From: Solibacillus silvestris
GTDB lineage: Bacteria > Bacillota > Bacilli > Bacillales_A > Planococcaceae
Length of the DNA: 64,000 bases
Assembly (NCBI GenBank): GCA_001586195.1
Contig: CP014609.1
Span: 1,772,001 to 1,836,000 of the forward strand
Reading direction: 5' to 3'
Shown here one piece after another: positions 58,034 through 64,000 of the stretch (positions within the stretch are counted from its first letter, which is position 1; each line of letters begins with the position of its first letter). The notes under the pieces are model-generated. The model saw only the letters and a program-made list of their open reading frames with translations. It was not told where the DNA came from and did not search any database. Position numbers and translations under genes: made by a program.

Positions 58034-59926
58034 TTATTTTCTGTAGTAATCAACAATCCCGTTATAAATAGATTGTGCATAGATTTCTACATACTTGTCA
58101 TTGATTAATTTTTTACGGTCTTCTGCATTTGAGATGAACCCAAGTTCGACTAATACAGAAGGAATGATCATATTGCGTGTCACATAATACTGTGCTTCTT
58201 TTACCCCTCGGTTTGTCATATCCGCATTTTTGACGATTTCATTATTGATATACGTCGCAAGCTTTTTATCCTCTTCATACTGGTCACCTGTTGTAATGCT
58301 GTAATACGTTTCCGTACCTTTCGCACTTGTAGATGTCGCTGAATTTACGTGAATGCTTACATAAACTTCACCGAACTTGTCCTTTGTAAATTTCACGCGT
58401 TCCTGAAGGGATGGATACGTATCTCCTGAACGTGTAGTAAATACTTTTGCGCCGTTTGCTTCAAGTTTTTGTTTGACAAGATTACCTACTTTTAAAACGA
58501 TCGCTTTTTCCGTACTACCTGAGTTCACAGCACCTGGATCTTTACCACCGTGCCCTGGGTCTAAAATAATAATACGGTCTTTGATAGGGCTGCCTTTTTC
58601 GTTTACTAGTTTAATATACGATTTGTGCACATATCCTGTATCTTTGCCCGCTGTCACTTTTGCCCAATAGCCATCAATGGAATGAACCGCAATTACTGAT
58701 CCTTTTGATAACTTTTTAATTGTCGCTGATGATCCTGAAGCCGATTTGCGCATGTTTAAACTTGCAACCGTTACCTTACCTGTTGTGCCGGATGTAACGA
58801 CAGGATCGTTATTGTCGGAATCCGTTTCTGATGGTGGCGGATTCACACTTGAACCACCAACATCCGTTGTGCTATTTTTTACAATATAGCCTGGAATTCC
58901 ACCTACAGTTGTTAAATAATAACCGTCAATTTCTTTATAGACTGACAATGTTGACCCGGCTGAAATTTGTTTAATTTTTTTCGATGACGATGTCGGTTTG
59001 TAATACAGATTTATAATTGTATTTGTCTTGACAGCTTTAATTGATGGTCCAATGGCACTGCCGTCTTGTTCAAGGAATTTGGCATATGATTTACTGATAT
59101 AACCGTAATAACCTTGATAAGAAACTTTTAACCAATTACCTTCAACAGCATACACCGATAACTTACCACCCGTATTTACTCTGCCAATCACTGCACTTGA
59201 TGTTGTCGGCTTTGTACGAACATTTAAGCCATCTGTTGTTACTGATACAAGACCAATTACTTGTGTCGGATCAACTGAATCAAGGTGTTCGGGTAAGGCT
59301 AGTCGGAATTCATCGCTTTTTGCTCGCGCAATAAATGATGCAAACTGTGCTCGTGTAACCGAGCCCTTCGGCATATATTTGCCGTCACTACCTTTTGTAA
59401 TCCCATTATAGTAGATTGCTTTAATATACGGAGCATATGTATTCGAACTCGATACATCTGGGAAGTACACCGGTAAATCTTTATAGTCACTTACATTTAA
59501 ATTAAATGCGATGGATAAAACGTGACTCATTTCTTCACGAGACAAAGTGGCATTAGGAGAAAATTTCCCTGATGTTTTAGTAAATAATCCAAGTTGACGT
59601 GCACGTTCGATGTATGTCGATTGTTCAGTCCCGACTTTAACATCAGTGTACGAGGAATTACTTACTTTTAGTGGACTTTTACCTGCAGCAATAACCGCCA
59701 TTTTCGCAGCTTGTGCACGCGTCACACTCATGTTGGGTTTGTAGTACGTTTTGCCCTTTTCCTGATATCCTTTAATCGCCCCTAAGCTAATTAAATACTG
59801 GATCTCATCGTAAGTGGCATCGGTTGTCGCAACATCTGCAAATACTACTTTAGCTGATGTCGGTGTAACAGCTAGTGTACAAACGAGGAAGATTGCAACA
59901 ACCAATGTAATCAATTTTTGATTCAT
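58034..59926 (-). CDS. SLH-anchored N-acetylmuramoyl-L-alanine amidase with SH3 domains
   Basis: A 630-aa secreted enzyme. Signal peptide 1-25; three SLH domains at about 27-85, 90-150 and 152-208 (motifs TRAQAAKM, SREEMSHVL, TRAQFASFI); three bacterial SH3 domains at about 225-285, 295-352 and 383-440; Amidase_3 at 451-628. Zinc ligands are His459 (LDPGHGG), Glu473 and His526 (VSIHVNS); the catalytic Glu is Glu594 (VLVELGF). It cuts the amide bond between muramic acid and the stem peptide and is held on the wall by SLH. An SLH protein implies a secondary-polymer S-layer surface. Confidence 0.95.
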   Translation of the reverse strand: MNQKLITLVVAIFLVCTLAVTPTSAKVVFADVATTDATYDEIQYLISLGAIKGYQEKGKTYYKPNMSVTRAQAAKMAVIAAGKSPLKVSNSSYTDVKVGTEQSTYIERARQLGLFTKTSGKFSPNATLSREEMSHVLSIAFNLNVSDYKDLPVYFPDVSSSNTYAPYIKAIYYNGITKGSDGKYMPKGSVTRAQFASFIARAKSDEFRLALPEHLDSVDPTQVIGLVSVTTDGLNVRTKPTTSSAVIGRVNTGGKLSVYAVEGNWLKVSYQGYYGYISKSYAKFLEQDGSAIGPSIKAVKTNTIINLYYKPTSSSKKIKQISAGSTLSVYKEIDGYYLTTVGGIPGYIVKNSTTDVGGSSVNPPPSETDSDNNDPVVTSGTTGKVTVASLNMRKSASGSSATIKKLSKGSVIAVHSIDGYWAKVTAGKDTGYVHKSYIKLVNEKGSPIKDRIIILDPGHGGKDPGAVNSGSTEKAIVLKVGNLVKQKLEANGAKVFTTRSGDTYPSLQERVKFTKDKFGEVYVSIHVNSATSTSAKGTETYYSITTGDQYEEDKKLATYINNEIVKNADMTNRGVKEAQYYVTRNMIIPSVLVELGFISNAEDRKKLINDKYVEIYAQSIYNGIVDYYRK

Positions 59927-60147
59927 TGTTCCCTATCCTTTCATAAGCTGTCCCCCTCATTGTATAGTACAAAACCGGAAAAAAATAGAGGTAAATCCAT
60001 ATTTAATGTCAAAATCTTGTTACAGTCTAGTTACAAAAAGATTACACAGTATAATAATTTAGGTTTGTAAGGTAGAAGTAAAGGGTAAATAGTCTATTTA
60101 ACATTGTTGTAATAGAGCGAATTGTCGGTGTTTTTTATAGGACAAAA

Positions 60148-60186
60148 AAAGAATCCAGTTCGTAATATTTCGAACAAACGGATCCT
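60148..60186 (-). terminator. Terminator of the 60227 gene
   Basis: GGATCCGTTTGTTCG and CGAAC-TGGATTC arms followed by seven T on the minus strand. Confidence 0.75.
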
Positions 60187-60226
60187 TTTTAAATCTATAA
60201 ATTTTTTATGAATTTGTCATTATTTT

Positions 60227-60463
60227 TTAGAAATTGATTGAAAACTGTTTTGCGATTGCTCGAATCTCTTCTATTTTTTCCGGTTTTAAATAGTCCATCA
60301 TCTTCGGAACAAACTGTTCGATATCATCTTTTGTAAAAGTACCTTCATCTTGCTTTTTAAAGTTTTCAGCTAGTAATGCTTTTGCTTCCTCCACCTTATC
60401 CTCTTTTACACGTTGTAAAATAAAGTTTGAAAACATTTCCTGCATATTTTTATCCAATTGCAT
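60227..60463 (-). CDS. Small helical protein, function unknown
   Basis: A 78-aa Lys/Glu-rich protein (NFILQRVKEDKVEEAKALLAENFKKQDEGTFTKDDIEQFVPKMMDYLKPEKIEEIRAIAKQF). It looks like a small all-helical cytoplasmic protein, with no motif I recognise. GGGAGG precedes the ATG. It is monocistronic with its own terminator, between the amidase and a LysE gene. Confidence 0.65.
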   Translation of the reverse strand: MQLDKNMQEMFSNFILQRVKEDKVEEAKALLAENFKKQDEGTFTKDDIEQFVPKMMDYLKPEKIEEIRAIAKQFSINF

Positions 60464-60696
60464 AATGAGTGCCTCCCTATGATTTTAATTTCTTCATTAC
60501 TTTAAAATTATAACAATAAATGCATTTAATAATCTATTGGGATCCAGTTCAAATTAAAGATAATAACGAAAGATGCATCCTTCCCCCTTAATTACAGTGC
60601 CCTCCAAAATAAATAAACAGCTTTGCCTATTACTAGTCCTAAAAATCCTTACTTCCGAATAAAATGCACAAATATGTAATTAACGGGGGATAATTC

Positions 60697-61323
60697 ATGA
60701 ATTCAATTTTTACCTATATTTTTTTAGGCATAACTATGGCCGCTACATTCGGACCTGTTAAGAACGTCCTATTAAATACAGGTTTAAAGAACGGTTTTTT
60801 CCATGCCTGGTTTTTTAGTCTTGGTGCCTTAACTACTGATATTGTGTACATGTTCGTCGTTTATTTTGGAGTTGGGAAATTTATTGATTCTTTATTATTG
60901 CAAACAATACTATGGTCTTTTGGGTGCTTTGTTCTTTTGTATACAGGGATAGAAAGTTTACTCACTCTACATAAAATTGAAATGAACTCTAAAACCGGCA
61001 AAATAGTTAGATTAAGACATTCGTTATTAGCTGGATTGTTAATGTCATTGCTAAATCCAATAACAATTCTTTTTTGGCTAGGAATTTATGGCTCTATCCT
61101 CGCGAAAACAGCAGGAATCGCTACAGGATTGGACATCATACTAATTAGTGGAGCCATTTTACTTGGCATTATTTTCGTAGATTTTCTTTATTCATCCTTA
61201 TCCAGTATTGCCCGTAAGTTTTTATCCATTAATCTGTTGAAAACTGTAACCGTTATATCCTCTATATTTATGATTGGATTCGGCATCTACTTTGGAAAGC
61301 ATGCTTTTCAATTTTTATTCTGA
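60697..61323 (+). CDS. LysE-family transporter
   Basis: A 208-aa protein with six membrane segments, starting FLGITMAATFGPVKNVLLNTGLKNGFFHAWFFSLGALTTDIVYM. The family LPGPD is replaced by TFGPVKN, but the layout and the later LLNPITILFWLGIYGS are LysE-like. It probably exports an amino acid. AACGGGGGA lies before the ATG. It differs from the LysE/RhtB gene at 20363. Confidence 0.8.
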   Translation: MNSIFTYIFLGITMAATFGPVKNVLLNTGLKNGFFHAWFFSLGALTTDIVYMFVVYFGVGKFIDSLLLQTILWSFGCFVLLYTGIESLLTLHKIEMNSKTGKIVRLRHSLLAGLLMSLLNPITILFWLGIYGSILAKTAGIATGLDIILISGAILLGIIFVDFLYSSLSSIARKFLSINLLKTVTVISSIFMIGFGIYFGKHAFQFLF

Positions 61324-61421
61324 ATTGTTGTGACTTATACAAATAGCCGAGTGTATAAAATGAACACGAAAGGAAACCATACCTTAATAAATAGAAATAC
61401 AAAATTAGTCGAGGTGTGGTA

Positions 61422-62654
61422 ATGGATAAAAATAAGAATCATGTAAGTATATGGTGTATTGTTAGTTTGACTTCTATCCCGCTCATCATGACTTTAGGAA
61501 ATTCAATGCTTATTCCAGTGCTCCCCATATTAGAAGACAAAGTCGGGATCACATCATTTCAGTCGAGTATGATTATTACTAGCTATTCAGTCGCAGCCAT
61601 TTTTCTCATTCCGGTAGCAGGCTATTTATCCGATCGCTTTGGCCGAAAAGTCGTAATATTACCGAGTCTAATATTAGCTTTAATCGGAGGTCTGATTGCC
61701 GGGTTCGCTTCATGGAAGATGGATGACCCGTACACAATGATTATTATAGGCAGAATTATTCAAGGTATTGGTGCAGCTGGTGCCATGCCAATCGTTTTGC
61801 CTCTTGTAGGTGACCTCTATCAAGATGATGATGAGAAAATCAGCTCAACTTTAGGGATAATAGAAACTTCTAATACGTTCGGAAAAGTGTTGAGTCCTAT
61901 ATTAGGCTCAGTATTTGCTGCTATTTTATGGTTTCTTCCCTTCTTTTCTATCTCTGCACTCAGCCTAATTTCCATTGCACTTATATTTTTCTTTGTAAAA
62001 GTACCTAAAGATAAGGATGAACCTTTAAAATTCAAGCAATTTATACGTAATACGAAAGAAGTTTTCAAGGATGAAGGAAGATGGTTGTATACGGTATTCC
62101 TTAATGGAGTCCTTGTTATGCTTATATTATTCAGTATGTTATTTTTCTTATCAGAAAACCTGGAAAAAGTTCATGATATTAAAGGGATTAAGAAAGGTTT
62201 TGTACTAGCTATCCCACTTTTACTGCTTTGCATTTCCTCCTATATTTCCGGTCGGAAAATTAAAGGAGATTTATCAAGAATAAAGAAAATTATAGTGGTC
62301 TCCTTGATTGCAATGTCTATCAGCATTGTCTTTGTTGGATACACAAGCAAAAAACTAATCCTCCTGTTGATTGTAACAAGTATCGTGGGAATAGCTATTG
62401 GCGCATTATTGCCTGCTCTAGACACCATTATTACAGATAATATAAGAAAAGAATTACGCGGTACTGTTTCTTCATTTTATAGCTCTGCCAGATTTATCGG
62501 TGTTGCAGCAGGTCCGCCTATTATGTCACTCGTCATGAAAAACTATCTCAATATTAGCTATATCACTGCAGGAATATTAGGATTAATTCTTTTATTGTTT
62601 GTCTTCAAGTTCATTAAAGTTGATGAAATCGGAAAATCAAAAGAACCAGCATAA
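61422..62654 (+). CDS. MFS efflux transporter
   Basis: A 410-aa protein with twelve membrane segments. Motif A is GYLSDRFGRKVVILPSL and GRIIQGIGAAGAMPIVLPLVGDLY is the next family segment, the drug:H+ antiporter outline. Start at 61422: GAGGTG lies upstream, and the GTG at 61416 is part of that site. A terminator follows at 62661. Substrate unknown. Confidence 0.88.
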   Translation: MDKNKNHVSIWCIVSLTSIPLIMTLGNSMLIPVLPILEDKVGITSFQSSMIITSYSVAAIFLIPVAGYLSDRFGRKVVILPSLILALIGGLIAGFASWKMDDPYTMIIIGRIIQGIGAAGAMPIVLPLVGDLYQDDDEKISSTLGIIETSNTFGKVLSPILGSVFAAILWFLPFFSISALSLISIALIFFFVKVPKDKDEPLKFKQFIRNTKEVFKDEGRWLYTVFLNGVLVMLILFSMLFFLSENLEKVHDIKGIKKGFVLAIPLLLLCISSYISGRKIKGDLSRIKKIIVVSLIAMSISIVFVGYTSKKLILLLIVTSIVGIAIGALLPALDTIITDNIRKELRGTVSSFYSSARFIGVAAGPPIMSLVMKNYLNISYITAGILGLILLLFVFKFIKVDEIGKSKEPA

Positions 62655-62660
62655 AAATAT

Positions 62661-62695
62661 GGACCTAACAGCAACAGCTGCATAGGTCCTTTTTT
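62661..62695 (+). terminator. Terminator of the MFS gene
   Basis: GGACCTA/TAGGTCC with an inner CAGC/GCTG stem, followed by TTTTTT. Confidence 0.85.
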
Positions 62696-62706
62696 ATGGG
62701 ATATTT

Positions 62707-63009
62707 TCATGCGGATTTTAAACTAAACAGAATTAGGGAAATCCCACAGAAAAGACAAATTATACGTGTGAGAGAAATTTTTTCTGCAAGTCCAAGCAAT
62801 GCTAGTGCTGTTGTCACAATTAAGACGACCGGACCGACTAGGGCAAGTAGCGTATTAATATAAAAAGCTTTTTCTAAATCATTGAATTTAAACATTAATG
62901 CAGCAGCCGTTAACTCTATACTTCCGGACATAATTCTTAAAGCAATGATAATTATGAGTGCTTTATCCATAAATGTAAACACATCCTTGCTAGTATTGTT
63001 ACCTAACAT
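62707..63009 (-). CDS. YqhV/DUF2619-like small membrane protein
   Basis: About 100 aa with three membrane segments: MDKALIIIIALRIMSGSIELTAAALMF, FYINTLLALVGPVVLIVTTALALLGLAEKIS and IICLFCGISLILFSL. The pattern resembles B. subtilis YqhV (DUF2619). The start is uncertain: ATG at 63009, or ATG at 62970, where the usual homologous start would be. Function unknown. Confidence 0.65.
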   Translation of the reverse strand: MLGNNTSKDVFTFMDKALIIIIALRIMSGSIELTAAALMFKFNDLEKAFYINTLLALVGPVVLIVTTALALLGLAEKISLTRIICLFCGISLILFSLKSA

Positions 63010-63200
63010 ATGCAACTAATCCTAGAAATATATTTATACAGACACTTTTCCCAATTCTATAATATCTAAGATAATGGTGGATCTATAAAACCCAAGTATA
63101 GGCTAATTTTTAAACTATTTTGAAAATATAATTAAATTCAATTTACATAATATCTATTTCTATTTAAAATTAAAATATAGTAAATGAAGGCGGTGTTTAG

Positions 63201-64000
63201 TTGAAAAAAATACACTATAGCTGGATTATTCTCGCTATATCTTTTTGCTCCATAATTGCCGCCGGAATAGCGATGGCATCATCCGGAGTTTTCTTAACTC
63301 CATTTGAACAAGAGTTTGGCTGGAATCGTCAGGTGATTTCCCTAGCCTTTGGAATCAGTTTGTTTTTCTACGGATTTGCGGGTCCGTTCATGGCTGCATT
63401 ACTCCAGAAATTCGGACTAAAGAAAATGATGCTTGCTTCTATGGGGACATTACTGATTGGCCTTCTTTTAATTTTCCTCATGAATCAATCATGGCAATTG
63501 ATCGTTATTTGGGGCGTTATTATCGGACTTGGTTCCAGTCTGTTTTTAACCGTTTTAAGTCCATATGTAGCGAATCATTGGTTTAAAGAAAAAAGAGGAC
63601 TTGCGACAGGGATTTTAACCGCGAGTACTGCAATGGGTCAGTTAATACTGCTCCCTGTCTTAGCCACAATTATTGAAAATTACTCGTGGCGTTGGGCAAT
63701 TGGTTTAATTATAACGATTAGCGTAGTAATGTTTTTCATCAACTTCTTATTCATGAGAAACACACCTAAAGAAATCGGTATCCTTCCATATGGACAGACA
63801 GAGGATATAGAGGTCGTGCACGATCAATCAAAAGGCAATCCAATTGTAATCGCATTTAAAGGGTTAGCTGATGCTATACGTGCTAAAGAATTTTGGTTAT
63901 TGGCAGGGAGTTTCTTTTTCTGCGGCTTTTCAACAAACGGGCTCGTTGGGACACATTTTATTTCCTATTGCATTAGTTTCGGAATCCCTATCGTGACTGC
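63201..64000 (+). CDS. MFS transporter, cut by the window end
   Basis: 266 codons open to the last base. Start TTG at 63201 with GAAGGCGGTG 5 nt upstream; no better ATG is nearby. The protein begins KKIHYSWIILAISFCSIIAAG, then SGVFLTPFEQEFGWNRQVISLAFGISLFFYGFAGPFMAALLQKFG and the family loop HWFKEKRGLATGILTASTAMGQ. This is the oxalate/formate-antiporter-like (OFA) group of MFS carriers, which move carboxylates. The rest lies outside. Confidence 0.8.
   Translation, partial: MKKIHYSWIILAISFCSIIAAGIAMASSGVFLTPFEQEFGWNRQVISLAFGISLFFYGFAGPFMAALLQKFGLKKMMLASMGTLLIGLLLIFLMNQSWQLIVIWGVIIGLGSSLFLTVLSPYVANHWFKEKRGLATGILTASTAMGQLILLPVLATIIENYSWRWAIGLIITISVVMFFINFLFMRNTPKEIGILPYGQTEDIEVVHDQSKGNPIVIAFKGLADAIRAKEFWLLAGSFFFCGFSTNGLVGTHFISYCISFGIPIVT

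Noticed and set aside
1-64000. Prophage, insertion sequence, integrative element or tRNA genes
   Set aside because: No transposase, integrase, phage structural gene, terminal repeat pair or tRNA cloverleaf was recognised anywhere.

Overview
The window looks like chromosomal DNA of an AT-rich, low-GC Gram-positive of the Bacillales, most likely the Planococcaceae (Solibacillus or Lysinibacillus type). The reasons are strong AGGAGG-type ribosome sites, B. subtilis-like operons (metI-metC, yjlC-ndh, ccdA/ccdC, yheI/yheH-like, yhaQ/yhaP-like), FMN and cobalamin riboswitches of Bacillus type, an SLH-domain cell-wall amidase and a SLAP-domain protein. No rRNA, tRNA, CRISPR array, insertion sequence, integrase or phage gene was seen. 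The taxonomic call is inference from gene content.

1-15.8 kb is largely sulfur and redox metabolism. metI (cut by the window edge) and metC are followed by a MarR regulator, a ring-cleaving-dioxygenase-like gene and a luciferase-like monooxygenase. These three sit behind a sequence that closely resembles the B. subtilis MhqR operator. A lone 3-hydroxyacyl-CoA dehydrogenase follows. Next comes an eleven-gene reverse-strand operon (15540 down to 6095) for organosulfur use: a DszC-like oxidase, an ABC importer (ssuB, ssuA, ssuC), a YtkA-like lipoprotein, a TlpA-like thioredoxin, metY, a NifX-like small protein, ssuD, an NtaA-type monooxygenase and an SsuE-type flavin reductase. The operon imports sulfonates or sulfones, releases their sulfur and passes it to homocysteine synthesis.

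15.8-26.6 kb holds a SLAP-domain protein, a SET protein, an esterase, copC-copD, two transport/sensor membrane proteins, a PadR-DUF2812 module whose second DUF2812 gene is frameshifted at an A7 tract, and a ribE-ribB-ribH operon behind two tandem FMN riboswitches. 26.6-40.5 kb contains metE under a cobalamin riboswitch, sco, the yvrJ/DUF2922/DUF1659 trio (yvrJ is only 46 codons), ccdC and ccdA, a GIY-YIG protein, a CBS-ACT c-di-AMP-binding candidate, a TPR plus degenerate-GGDEF candidate with an unknown partner, and yjlC-ndh with a Rex-type operator over its promoter.

40.9-64 kb carries an aldo/keto reductase, an HxlR/MFS pair, a VanY-type peptidase, rarD, a heterodimeric ABC exporter, a second copC, a TetR/SDR pair, an RlmI-type rRNA methyltransferase with an attenuator-like leader, yhaQ/yhaP-like ABC genes, small unknown genes, the SLH-SH3-amidase, a LysE exporter and two MFS transporters (the last cut by the window end).

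The most unusual signal is non-coding. Two intergenic arrays, 21132-21304 and 30800-30971, each contain nine copies of a TTATTAG(A/C)A motif spaced about two helical turns apart. They share almost the same spacing series, including a 19-nt step at the same place. The other standouts are the tandem FMN riboswitches, a structured dispersed repeat at 50140-50292, the frameshifted DUF2812 paralogue and the thioredoxin/YtkA/NifX-like genes embedded in the sulfonate operon.
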